Assembly: GCA_003138815.1 (NCBI GenBank)
Contig: PLHD01000053.1
Location: 27,129-77,375, forward strand
DNA from: Acidimicrobiaceae bacterium
GTDB lineage: Bacteria > Actinomycetota > Acidimicrobiia > Acidimicrobiales > RAAP-2
Direction: 5' to 3'
DNA length: 50,247 nt
The translations under genes and the position numbers were made by a program. The notes below the pieces were generated by a model. It was not told the DNA's origin, did no database searches, and saw only the letters and a list, made by a program, of their open reading frames with translations. Shown here piece by piece: positions 9,009 to 15,838 of the stretch (the first letter of the stretch is position 1; the number at the start of each line of letters is the position of its first letter).

Positions 9009-9761
9009 ATGCTTCTGATAATCCTCGCTCTCTTCTGGGTGGCGATCCTGGCCCCCGTCGTCGTGCGCCGATTCCGCGACAGTGGCACCGAACGGTCGAT
9101 CGACTCCTTCCACGCGGAGCACGAGGTGCTGAGCCGCCAGGGCTACGTGGTGCCGCCGGCCCATCGCCTGGACCGGCCGGACCACGAGGAGGTACGCTCG
9201 CAGGCGCACCGACCGCGTTTGACCGTTGTTCACGCTGACGACACGTACCGGACGCTCGAGACCCGCAATTCGTGGGATGAGTGGAGCGAAGCCTACGACT
9301 ACGACCGCGACGAAGCCGAGTCGCGCCCGGCCGCCCCGACCAACCGGTACGCCTCGGCGTACTCTTCGGTGCCCAGCGAGCCCGAGGTCCGCAGGCACTA
9401 CGAAGCGCCCGCGCGCCGCCGGTCGATGAAGGCCCGGCGCAAGGTCCTCTTCGTGCGCACCGCTCTCGCGGCGGTCGTGCTCACGGCGACCTACTTCGCG
9501 GTCGGCTTCTCGATCATCGAGGACCTGGCGATCCTGGCTTGGGTCGCACTCGTCAGCTACGTGGCGCTGGCTCTCTTCGCCGTCAGTCAGGGATACCTCC
9601 ACGAGTCTTCGCTGCCGGTTCGTCTTCCCCATGGTCGCCAGCTGGCCACCATCGCCCCGCTCTACGGCGAGGCTCCTGAGGAGCCCGACTCGGAGTTCTA
9701 CGAGTCCGACACCGATGGCGAGTGGCGCCGCGAATCGCCCTCCCGTTACGCCTTGGGCTAA
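9009..9761 (+). CDS. Membrane protein, possibly SepX/GlpR-like divisome component
   Basis: This 250-residue protein has an N-terminal membrane segment (about 2-20: LLIILALFWVAILAPVV) directly followed by VRRFRDSGTERSI. A long polar linker follows, then two more membrane segments (about 150-195) and an acidic C-terminal tail. The N-terminal layout (short membrane anchor, basic RR, SxD, LSR motif) resembles actinobacterial SepX/GlpR proteins that recruit Glp to the division septum. Those genes are often next to a tRNA gene, as here. This is inference from layout, not a firm match. AGAGG lies about eight bases before the ATG. A 13-codon reading frame (8977-9018) overlaps the start. Confidence 0.6.
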   Translation: MLLIILALFWVAILAPVVVRRFRDSGTERSIDSFHAEHEVLSRQGYVVPPAHRLDRPDHEEVRSQAHRPRLTVVHADDTYRTLETRNSWDEWSEAYDYDRDEAESRPAAPTNRYASAYSSVPSEPEVRRHYEAPARRRSMKARRKVLFVRTALAAVVLTATYFAVGFSIIEDLAILAWVALVSYVALALFAVSQGYLHESSLPVRLPHGRQLATIAPLYGEAPEEPDSEFYESDTDGEWRRESPSRYALG

Positions 9762-9776
9762 AGTGGAGGCTCCTTC

Positions 9777-9849
9777 GGGGGTGTAGCTCAATTGGTAGAG
9801 CGCTACGTTCGCAATGTAGAGGCAGTGGGTTCGAATCCCATCACCTCCA
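9777..9849 (+). tRNA. tRNA-Ala (anticodon CGC)
   Basis: A full cloverleaf can be drawn. The acceptor GGGGGTG pairs with CACCTCC and includes the G3-U70 wobble, the alanine identity element. The D arm is GCTC/GAGC. The anticodon stem is CTACG/TGTAG with loop TTCGCAA, giving anticodon CGC. The T arm is GTGGG-TTCGAAT-CCCAT and the discriminator base is A. The 3' CCA is not encoded. It reads the GCG alanine codon, which is frequent in this GC-rich DNA. An AT-richer region full of broken genes begins just downstream. Confidence 0.97.
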
Positions 9850-9886
9850 CTCCGTAGGCGTGGTTGCAACTTGCCTAGTATTCCTC

Positions 9887-9912
9887 GGCGTCCTTGTGTT
9901 GAATGGGACGCC
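9887..9912 (+). terminator. Hairpin downstream of tRNA-Ala
   Basis: GGCGTCC (9887-9893) and GGACGCC (9906-9912) form a perfect 7-bp stem with a 12-base loop about 40 bases after the tRNA. The following bases (TTGGG) are a weak U-tract, so this is a possible, not certain, terminator. Confidence 0.35.
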
Positions 9913-9953
9913 TTGGGTGGCGTGCTGACAGCGCACGTCAGTACTTCTGATGG

Positions 9954-10487
9954 CTAGAGTTCCATCCCGGGATTATCGCGCTCTTTCTTGCGTGAGCGTT
10001 CGAGGACTTGGCGAAGAATCGGGAGCACGGCGCGGTCCTTTTCGCGCCCGGCTGCTTCTTTGGAGCGAATGACGTCGGCGAGGGCGGCAACGAAAATCGT
10101 CACAGTGTCCGTTAGTTGCTCTCGTGTGGCGGAACGTCGTAGGTCGTCGTAGCCCCGCGTACCGTCCGGAAGAAGTGCGATATCCAGATATCCGTGTTTT
10201 GTCACGTAGGTCCAGGTTGTACCTTGCTCAAATGATCGCTCATCGAGTGGCACTTCCAATGGTTCTTCCATATCTGGAATCCGAAGCTTTGCGTCGAGTT
10301 CTTTGAGTGCGGCTGCGAGCCTCGTAAAGTTGTCACGGTTGCGAGCAGGCGTGACGTCCACGTCGCGTGTGACGTAGGGTGATCCGCGCAGCTCGGCAGC
10401 GAGTCCGCCTATGACGACGTAGAGCACCCGGTGACGTTCAAGGACTTCGAGCATTTCGTCAGGGCGATAGGGAACCATTTCAGTCAT
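9954..10487 (-). CDS. MNT/AbiEii-like nucleotidyltransferase (toxin-antitoxin partner)
   Basis: A 177-residue protein with a minimal nucleotidyltransferase core: IGGLAAELRGSP, then TRDVDV with the acidic metal-binding pair, then the later YLDIALLPDG strand with a third Asp. Such domains occur in AbiEii/MNT-type toxins and antitoxins and in RelA-unrelated nucleotidylating toxins. The ATG at 10487 is chosen because AAGGGG lies about nine bases upstream. It overlaps the end of the upstream XRE gene by eight bases, so the pair forms a bicistron of the XRE-nucleotidyltransferase type. The C-terminus ends in a basic RSRKKER stretch. A defence or addiction role is inferred from the pairing and the location beside a tRNA. 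Confidence 0.7.
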   Translation of the reverse strand: MTEMVPYRPDEMLEVLERHRVLYVVIGGLAAELRGSPYVTRDVDVTPARNRDNFTRLAAALKELDAKLRIPDMEEPLEVPLDERSFEQGTTWTYVTKHGYLDIALLPDGTRGYDDLRRSATREQLTDTVTIFVAALADVIRSKEAAGREKDRAVLPILRQVLERSRKKERDNPGMEL

Positions 10488-10803
10488 GAAGGCTTGCCCC
10501 TTGGTGCCCACGTCGTTCGTGGAATCTGACGCGTGCCATGAGATCGGCGAATCGTTCGGCCGGCGTCATTCGAAGATGTTGATCAATGATCGTCACGTTC
10601 GAGTCATCAAATTTGGACATGAAGAAGGTGAGTTCCAATCCGCACGCGCGCACGATGTCGCGCACCGTCTCAAGACTCGGTGACACGTCGTCACGTTCCC
10701 AGCGGGCTATCACGGACTGTGCTTTGCCAAGGCGTGCACCTAATTCGGCCTGTGTCAGACCGGCCCGCAGTCGAGCTTCCTTGATCAGATCTCCAGTCAC
10801 CAC
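10480..10803 (-). CDS. XRE-family HTH antitoxin/regulator
   Basis: A 107-residue DNA-binding protein. The helix-turn-helix is GDLIKEARLRAGLTQAELGARLGKAQSVIARWERDD, given here as its two halves: LIKEARLRAGLTQAELGARL and AQSVIARWERDDVSPSLETV. The frame is open further upstream, but a perfect TATAAT sits exactly six bases before GTG at 10803, so I start there as a leaderless gene. The next in-frame codon (10800) is also GTG. The HTH probably binds its own promoter and represses the downstream nucleotidyltransferase gene, which it overlaps by eight bases. The region is noticeably richer in AT than the flanking core genes, consistent with acquisition. Confidence 0.75.
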   Translation of the reverse strand: MVTGDLIKEARLRAGLTQAELGARLGKAQSVIARWERDDVSPSLETVRDIVRACGLELTFFMSKFDDSNVTIIDQHLRMTPAERFADLMARVRFHERRGHQGASLHD

Positions 10804-10815
10804 GTGATTATTATA
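10804..10815 (-). promoter_or_regulatory. Consensus -10 of the XRE operon (leaderless)
   Basis: Reading the minus strand, TATAAT (10815-10810) is followed by AATCAC and then GTG. It is the best -10 box seen in the window. The surrounding 30 bases are very AT-rich. Confidence 0.6.
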
Positions 10816-11038
10816 GTACAAATATGCTATATATGCGATCCTGAATAATTCCTGTCGGTACCTGAATCCCAATGGTCGTAGGACCATCTCGTTAGTCACA
10901 TATTTTCTTCTTGGTGCTGTTAGCAACCTGGACTTATTGTGTGACTCAAGGTCGAACGAATTTCAACGGATCGGTAGTCCGAGGATACTGAATTCTTTCA
11001 CCGGGCGAATTTCGGGCATGGTCATCGGAGGCTTCCAC

Positions 11039-11500
11039 CTACAGGGCCGTTTGACCCTCAGGATTGGCCGTTTGAGTAGTCATATCAGTCGCTCTCCCAG
11101 GTCGGCTCGTCGGTGATCCTTTGACAGAGTCATCCATCGGCTCGCCCGACTCCAGTCGATCCAGCCGCGAGGTAATGATGTCAGTCACTGGTTCGTTTGG
11201 CCAGCCTGAGGTGAAGGAGGCATCGAGGCTCGAGATGGATGCTCTGATGTCAGCGGCGAGTTTTTCCAAGATCGAATTGGCTTCTGATTTGTGAATCCCC
11301 ATGGCGACAGCCTCTTCAATCAACGCTGTCCGATCGACTTTGGCGAGACTCGATTGATTCCCAATCGGTGCAGCCATCCTTCCGTTCAGCTCCGGGTAGG
11401 CAAGCGTGCAAAGCGAGTCATAGAGAGGTGCGAACTCGACCTTGCCATTGTTGAGAAGCAAGGAGTAGTTCTTTCCATGCCCATCCTCATCGCCCACCAA
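11039..11500 (-). pseudogene. hipA fragment (C-terminal kinase region only)
   Basis: About 153 codons match the C-terminal part of HipA-type Ser/Thr kinases: GDEDGHGKNYSLLL corresponds to the catalytic NxDxHxKNxS segment, and EFAPLYDSLCTLAYP to the activation-site region with the DxxS pattern. The N-terminal two thirds of HipA and its partner HipB are missing. Upstream the same frame runs into the end of the metallo-beta-lactamase fragment with no HipA-like residues, so the 5' end is cut at about 11510. With no start signal and no N-lobe it should be inactive. It may be a remnant of a second toxin-antitoxin module in this island. Confidence 0.7.
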
Positions 11501-12120
11501 CGGCGCGCTGGTGAAACCTTCTCCTAGCCCGGCGGTTGTGACGTCGCTGCGATGATCTGATCGAGCACCGACTGGTCTGGCAGCGCCAGCGGGTCGAGTG
11601 ACGGCAGTTCGCGGACCCGATCGAAGGCCCGTTTAATGTAGGGGCCTTCGATCACCGGACTATGGCCTGAGGCGATCGTCGCGATGTCGAGGCTCTGAGT
11701 ACGTTCAACGAACGTGCCGTACTTTCGTGCGTCGACCATCGAGAGCCACGGACTCACCGCACCCAAGGCGAAGAGCGCGAGTCCGTCAGACCAGAATTCC
11801 GGATCGAGGTCGGCAATCCCCGCGTGCGGATCGGGCAGCGGTGTCGCGAATGTGTCGACCGCCCAGTACACGCGTGTCGCGGGATCGAACAAGCCTCGGG
11901 AGGTGGGCGAGTCGAACACCGGCGGTCGCAGCGCGAGCAACGTCCGGTCCCCGACGTCGAACGTCTCTCCGTCCGCCACCCAGCGGCATCGGTCGAGCGG
12001 GAAATCAAAGCAGTTCGAGTGGCGTTCGACCATTGCCCAGTTGCACACGAGCTGCGCGTTCGGACACGACGACAGCGCCTCGTCGAGATTCCCAGTGTGA
12101 TCGACGTCCTCGTGGGATAT

Positions 12121-12128
12121 GAAGATCC
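12121..12128. repeat. Target-site duplication, left copy
   Basis: GAAGATCC here is repeated exactly at 13614-13621 on the other side of the element. Both copies are codons of the interrupted metallo-beta-lactamase-fold gene, and only one is needed to restore its frame. Confidence 0.85.
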
Positions 12129-12168
12129 CCGCTTCGGCAAACTCGGTTGGTGGTGGCGCGCGGTAAAT
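12129..12168 (+). repeat. Left terminal inverted repeat (IRL)
   Basis: This 40-bp sequence matches the reverse complement of 13574-13613 at 36 of 40 positions. The identical core includes CTTCGGCAAACTCGGTTGG and TGGCGCGCGGTAAAT. Mismatches are at positions 2, 3, 23 and 25. Confidence 0.85.
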
Positions 12169-12183
12169 GTGACACCCAGGTCC

Positions 12184-12195
12184 GATACTGAGTCA
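12184..12195 (+). promoter_or_regulatory. Putative leaderless promoter of tnpB (-10)
   Basis: GATACT (12184-12189) is followed by GAGTCA and then the GTG start at 12196, the same six-base spacing seen at several chromosomal genes. It lies between IRL and the gene, so the element carries its own promoter. Confidence 0.5.
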
Positions 12196-13539
12196 GTGAC
12201 CACGGCCGTTCAAGAGCGCACGTCGACCTCGAGGACGAGCACAACCACCCAGGCCTACGCCTTCGCAATCGACCCCACCCCCGAGCAGGCCAACCTGCTG
12301 CGCAGCCACATCGGCGGCTCGCGCTTCGCCTACAACACCTTGCTCTGCCTCGTGAAGGCCAACTGGGACGAGAACCGTCAGAAGAAGGTCGCCGATGGTG
12401 AAGTTTCCAAGGAGGAGTACCTCGGCACGAGTCACTTCGACCTGCTCCACCTCTGGGCGGAGAGGCGCGACGAACTGGCCCCGTGGTGGACTGAGAACGG
12501 TTCCTCGACCTACAACGACGCCACCCAGCGCCTGAGTCGCGCCTTCGTCAACTGGCGCAAGGGGAAGGCCAAGTTCCCCACCTTCAAGAGCCGAGGCCAG
12601 GGTGGCTCGGTGCGCTTCACGAACCAGGCGGTCAGCCTCACCGACTCCCACCACGTACGCGTTTCTCGCATCGGTGAGCTCAAGACCTACGAGTCCACCC
12701 GCAAGCTCTACCGCCATCTCGAGCGCGGGACGGGGAAGATCATGGCCGCGACGATCACCGAACGTAGTGGACGGTGGACCATCTCCTTCACTGTCGAGGT
12801 CCAGCGTGTGATGCCACCGACCCGGGCTCCCGAGAAGATCATCGGCGTCGACCTCGGGATTACCACGCTCTACACCGGAGCTACGCCTATGGGCGAGCAC
12901 GTGCTCGACGTCGCCAATCCCCGGCACCTTGTGGGAGCCGAGAAGAAACTGGCCCACGCGCAGCGCGTCGCCTCACGGCGCCAGGGTCCTCGAAAGGGTG
13001 TCGCGCCGTCGAAGCGGTGGAAGCGCGCCAACGCCCGAGTCCAGATGGTCCAGGCGAGCGTTGCCAACTCGCGCAAGAACCTCATCCACGAGACGACCAC
13101 CCACCTCGCAAAGAACTACGACCTCATCGTCGTGGAGGATCTGAACGTGGCCGGGATGCTGAAGAACCACTCCTTCGCCAAACACATCGCCGACGCCAGC
13201 TGGGGTGAGTTCGTGCGCCAGCTCGAGTACAAGACCGCGTGGTACGGCTCGACGCTGGTGAAGGCCGGACGCTTCTACGCATCATCAAAAACCTGCAGTC
13301 AGTGTCAGACAGTGAAAGCCAAGCTGTCCCTTGACGAACGGGTGTTTCACTGCAAGGTCTGTGGCCTCGACATCGACCGCGACGTGAACGCGGCCATCAA
13401 CCTGGCCCGACAAGGCCTGGCGGGGACAAGCTCCGTCACTGGACGTGGAGGGGAGGTAAGACCGAGTCAGCAGAACCTTGCTGGCGAGGCACACCCCGAC
13501 GAAGCGTCAACCGACACGCCGCCAGACGTCGGCGCGTAG
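12196..13539 (+). CDS. tnpB: TnpB, RuvC-type RNA-guided nuclease of transposons
   Basis: A 447-residue TnpB (OrfB), the ancestor-like relative of Cas12. The family uses a guide RNA from the element's right end to cut DNA at donor sites. The N-terminal helical region is present (PTPEQANLL...GGSRFAYN, about 27-47). The RuvC catalytic triad is intact: Asp219 in IIGVDLGI, Glu314 in IVVEDLNV and Asp396 in DRDVNAAINLA. A four-Cys zinc ribbon (367, 370, 386, 389) sits between the last two. GTG 12196 is chosen because the longer open frame upstream runs through IRL and the broken host gene. The C-terminal tail after 405 is polar, and the DNA there may also encode part of the guide-RNA scaffold. Confidence 0.92.
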   Translation: MTTAVQERTSTSRTSTTTQAYAFAIDPTPEQANLLRSHIGGSRFAYNTLLCLVKANWDENRQKKVADGEVSKEEYLGTSHFDLLHLWAERRDELAPWWTENGSSTYNDATQRLSRAFVNWRKGKAKFPTFKSRGQGGSVRFTNQAVSLTDSHHVRVSRIGELKTYESTRKLYRHLERGTGKIMAATITERSGRWTISFTVEVQRVMPPTRAPEKIIGVDLGITTLYTGATPMGEHVLDVANPRHLVGAEKKLAHAQRVASRRQGPRKGVAPSKRWKRANARVQMVQASVANSRKNLIHETTTHLAKNYDLIVVEDLNVAGMLKNHSFAKHIADASWGEFVRQLEYKTAWYGSTLVKAGRFYASSKTCSQCQTVKAKLSLDERVFHCKVCGLDIDRDVNAAINLARQGLAGTSSVTGRGGEVRPSQQNLAGEAHPDEASTDTPPDVGA

Positions 13540-13573
13540 GAGAAACTTCAGCTTAGAACTCTGGATGGAGCGT

Positions 13574-13613
13574 ATTTACCGCGCGCCATCGCCAACCGAG
13601 TTTGCCGAAGGAG
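13574..13613 (-). repeat. Right terminal inverted repeat (IRR)
   Basis: Reverse complement partner of IRL with 36 of 40 identical positions. It starts 34 bases after the tnpB stop codon and ends exactly at the right copy of the 8-bp duplication. Confidence 0.85.
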
Positions 13614-13621
13614 GAAGATCC
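13614..13621. repeat. Target-site duplication, right copy
   Basis: GAAGATCC, identical to 12121-12128. It encodes part of the Trp-Ile-Phe stretch (minus strand) of the N-terminal metallo-beta-lactamase-fold fragment. Confidence 0.85.
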
Positions 13622-13853
13622 ACCGGACGTCCTTCGGCTCGACGAGGGAGAACACGTCCTCCAGCCACTGCTTGCGATTTGCCGGCGTGCCGGTGTCGAC
13701 GATCACCGGCTCCTTGCCGAGGATGACCATCGAATTCAGGTAGATGAACAGCGGTTGTCCAAGCGCTTCCTGCACCTGGTGGACCAAGTAGGTGTCCCTC
13801 GCGATCCGAGTCGGTGGTACGTGGAGCGTTGGTGCAACTGGTGCGTACGTCAT

Positions 13854-14196
13854 GTTGGCCCCCCTGAGCAAGCATTCGCACTTTCAACTCCGGCACTCTT
13901 GGCCAATGAGTCAATCAAGTTTCTAGCAGACCAGATTGAACTTGCGGGACCCGCGTAACCCATGGGCACTCGCGGGACGCCACGCCATCGGTCCACACCA
14001 TTCGACGACGTTGCGATGACTCCTGCGACGGAGCTGCCCCGTCGCCTACGGCGCAGAGGCCGTTGCGGTCGTCAGGATGCCCGAGCGCGGTGGCGCGGGG
14101 CGAGGTCCGGTCACCTCCACCACGGAGGCTCAGGTCACGTACCGGTGCCGTCCGCTGATCGTGTCCGCCACTCGAACTCTGTCCTCCCTTGCCACG
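13854..14196. other. Gap without a supported gene
   Basis: I see no start with a ribosome binding site and no recognisable protein in either strand. Short open frames are Arg-rich shadows. It is the upstream region of the broken metallo-beta-lactamase-fold gene and may be decayed coding DNA. Confidence 0.5.
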
Positions 14197-14427
14197 TCAG
14201 AGGTTCCCCAGCGCGTAACTGGCGGCGCAGAAGAGGATCGTCACGAAGAAACCGCCGAGGAGAACCAGGATCGTCTGGAGGTTGCTGGTGGTGGCGAGGC
14301 TGGGACGGACGTGGCTGCGGTGGACCAGGTACGTGGCGATCAACGTTCCGAAGAAGGTGATGAGCGCGAGTCGCCGAAAGAGGACGCTCGCCGAGTCGAC
14401 CAGCCTCGTTCCACTGTTGCCGATCAC
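14197..14427 (-). CDS. Small two-helix membrane protein (start uncertain)
   Basis: About 76 residues with two hydrophobic segments: LFRRLALITFFGTLIATYLV (preceded by an Arg pair) and TILVLLGGFFVTILFCAASY, with a basic loop between them. The composition is strongly that of a real membrane protein, and the codons are GC-rich at third positions. A GTG at 14427 is the most sensible start. The frame stays open to 14613, but the upstream part (Ser/Arg/Gly rich) does not look like protein. There is no clear Shine-Dalgarno. It could be the 3' remnant of a longer membrane protein gene. I do not recognise a family. Confidence 0.45.
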   Translation of the reverse strand: MIGNSGTRLVDSASVLFRRLALITFFGTLIATYLVHRSHVRPSLATTSNLQTILVLLGGFFVTILFCAASYALGNL

Positions 14428-14600
14428 GACCGGCCCCGGTTCTGCGAACTGGCCTGTCGGTCGAGCCAACGTCCTGCGGGGTGCCCCTGCAACAAGTAAT
14501 CCATTATTCAAATATGGCTGACGAGAGTGTATGGACCGACTACTTCCCCACAACAACCCCCCAATTCCACAGCACCGAGAACTTTCGCCGCGACCGAATC

Positions 14601-14620
14601 CTGACGGAACCATCCGTCAG
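14601..14620. repeat. Perfect 7-bp stem-loop
   Basis: CTGACGG and CCGTCAG flank a six-base loop (AACCAT). The left arm plus loop start, TGACGGAACC, recurs about 230 bases downstream near 14833 without the right arm. Confidence 0.5.
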
Positions 14621-15004
14621 TTCGCAATCCCTGCCCACCGGGCAGTTCCGGAGGTTAGCCTGTGGAAAAGATGCGGCTTTCTCGTTGATTAATCCCCAAC
14701 TGAGGAGGAAACCGGTGGATAAAGGGTGCCAACACTGGGCAAAAGTATCGGATTTCCTCTTTTCACCGGCACGGACCCATGAGTCTCTGGCAAAGTAATC
14801 CACGTAGTCCACGTAGCACCTGTCGCACGATTGACGGAACCGCAAGGGGAAGTCGACGAGGGGGGAGAGGGGCCTCGCAAGAGGAACAGAACCTTCCATC
14901 GGACAGCGGAGTTCGGTCCGCGGTTCGAAACGACGAATGATGTGGGGTACCAGCCGTCAAACGGTGGCCTGTCCGACACGGGTCAGCGGGAGATGTGCCT
15001 TCGG

Positions 15005-15062
15005 AAACCCCGAGGGGCTGGCGAGTTTCGACTCACTGGTCACTCGGGGTTTTCGGCTTTTT
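15005..15062 (+). terminator. Intrinsic terminator, possibly bidirectional
   Basis: AAACCCCGAG (15005-15014) pairs perfectly with CTCGGGGTTT (15043-15052). A nested GAGT-TTCG-ACTC tetraloop hairpin lies inside and TTTTT (15058-15062) follows, giving a good rightward terminator. On the minus strand the same stem lies 15 bases after the SRAP stop codon with a short TTT tail. Confidence 0.6.
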
Positions 15063-15067
15063 AATCG

Positions 15068-15775
15068 CTAGAAGAGCGACTGCGGATCGACGGGATTGAT
15101 CAGCTCCGGCCCGTCGTTGCGCACCGAGCCCACCGCGGTGTCGACGCCGTAGTGCGAGAGCGTGCCGTGGGGCGCGGGGCGCAGCAGCTGCGCCCGCTCG
15201 TCGGGGTCGTAGTCCGACACGTTGAGCCACGTTTCGACGTCGGGAGTGGCGAGTATGACGGGCATGCGGTCGTGTAGCTCTTCGATGTCGTCGCTGGGCG
15301 TCGTCGTGATTATCGTGCAGGTCTGCAGCGCGGGCGCGTCGTCGGGCGTGCTCGGATCGTGCCAGCGCTCGTAGAGCCCGGCGAAGAGGAGCGGCTGGCC
15401 GTCGGTACGCGTGAAGTAGTGGGGCTGCCTCTGGCGACCCGGGCGGTGATCCCATTCGTAGAAGCCGTCGACGGGGATTACGCACGGCCGCTTGGCGAAG
15501 GCGCTGCGGAACGACGGCTTCTCGGCGACGGTCTCGCCCCGGGCGTTGAAGAGCCGGTTCGCGATCGAGGGATCCTTGGACCAGCTCGGCACGAGGCCCC
15601 AGCGGTAGCGGTCGAGCGTGCGTTCACCCTCGCGCTCGCTCACGCCGTAGAGCCGGCGCAGGGGACCGACGTTCCAGCTGGGGTGGCCTTCGGGCTCGAT
15701 GCCCGCCGCGAGGGCGGCGTCGAGGAGTCTGGCCAAACGGGCCGGGGGGCTAAAGAGGGCGACGCGACCGCACAT
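15068..15775 (-). CDS. SRAP/HMCES-family abasic-site protein
   Basis: A 235-residue SOS response-associated peptidase domain protein (YedK/HMCES family), which forms a thiazolidine crosslink with abasic sites in single-stranded DNA and protects them. The start must be the ATG at 15775, because the protein then begins MCGR with the catalytic Cys2 exposed after Met removal. GGAAGGAGG lies just upstream. Other family landmarks are NARGETVAEKPSF, VDGFYEW with the active-site Glu, and HDRMPVIL with the active-site His. It is divergent from imuA'-imuB-dnaE2 with 70 bases between the starts and a LexA box between the two, so it is probably part of the same damage response. Confidence 0.92.
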   Translation of the reverse strand: MCGRVALFSPPARLARLLDAALAAGIEPEGHPSWNVGPLRRLYGVSEREGERTLDRYRWGLVPSWSKDPSIANRLFNARGETVAEKPSFRSAFAKRPCVIPVDGFYEWDHRPGRQRQPHYFTRTDGQPLLFAGLYERWHDPSTPDDAPALQTCTIITTTPSDDIEELHDRMPVILATPDVETWLNVSDYDPDERAQLLRPAPHGTLSHYGVDTAVGSVRNDGPELINPVDPQSLF

Positions 15776-15838
15776 GGGCCTCCTTCCACCATTGACGATA
15801 GGCGCGTTGGCGCGTGTCACCGAGAATGGCTACTCTTA

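Larger units (their letters stand above)
12129..13613 (+). mobile_element. TIR-bounded element carrying only tnpB
   Basis: This 1,485-bp element has 40-bp imperfect terminal inverted repeats (36/40) and an 8-bp direct repeat (GAAGATCC) on both sides, so its boundaries can be read to the base. Its only gene is tnpB; no DDE transposase, Y1 TnpA or serine recombinase is present. Normal IS200/IS605, IS607 and IS1341 elements lack such inverted repeats and make no target duplication. 8-bp duplications with long TIRs are typical of DDE families such as ISL3. Either a tnpB unit inserted into a short non-autonomous DDE element, or the element is a TnpB carrier mobilised in trans. The family assignment is inference. 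Confidence 0.8.
11524..13853 (-). pseudogene. Metallo-beta-lactamase-fold gene split by the TnpB element
   Basis: The N-terminal 80 codons start at ATG 13853 (preceded by GGGGGG) and run to the insertion at 13614, ending VEPKDVRWIF. The C-terminal part resumes at 12120 with IFISHEDVDHTGN and runs to the TAG at 11524. Removing the element and one copy of the 8-bp duplication restores WIFISHEDVDH in one frame and a protein of about 278 residues. The HxEDxDH motif, a later VDTFATPLPD and a C-terminal ASGHSP are those of flavodiiron/ODP-type metallo-beta-lactamase-fold proteins. The insertion lies directly in front of the metal motif, so neither half should be functional. Confidence 0.8.
14428..15067. 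other. Long gap with stem-loops and a terminator, no supported gene
   Basis: This 640-bp stretch has lower GC than the flanks and no convincing coding frame. It contains a perfect stem-loop at 14601-14620, a second copy of TGACGGAACC at about 14833, a tandem TCCACGTAG-TCCACGTAG near 14799-14816, and a plus-strand intrinsic terminator at 15005-15062. A rightward terminator with no gene in front of it suggests an unrecognised transcript, or the remains of one. Confidence 0.4.

Noticed and set aside
11824-12195. Longer N-terminus for TnpB
   Set aside because: The frame runs through the broken host gene and IRL; a leaderless GTG at 12196 gives a normal TnpB N-terminus.
13548-13914. Two overlapping small minus-strand genes
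   Set aside because: One frame is the N-terminal half of the broken metallo-beta-lactamase-fold gene and the other is its shadow.
9777-15067. Integrative element with att sites at tRNA-Ala
   Set aside because: No integrase gene and no repeat of the tRNA 3' end downstream in the window, although the content looks accessory.
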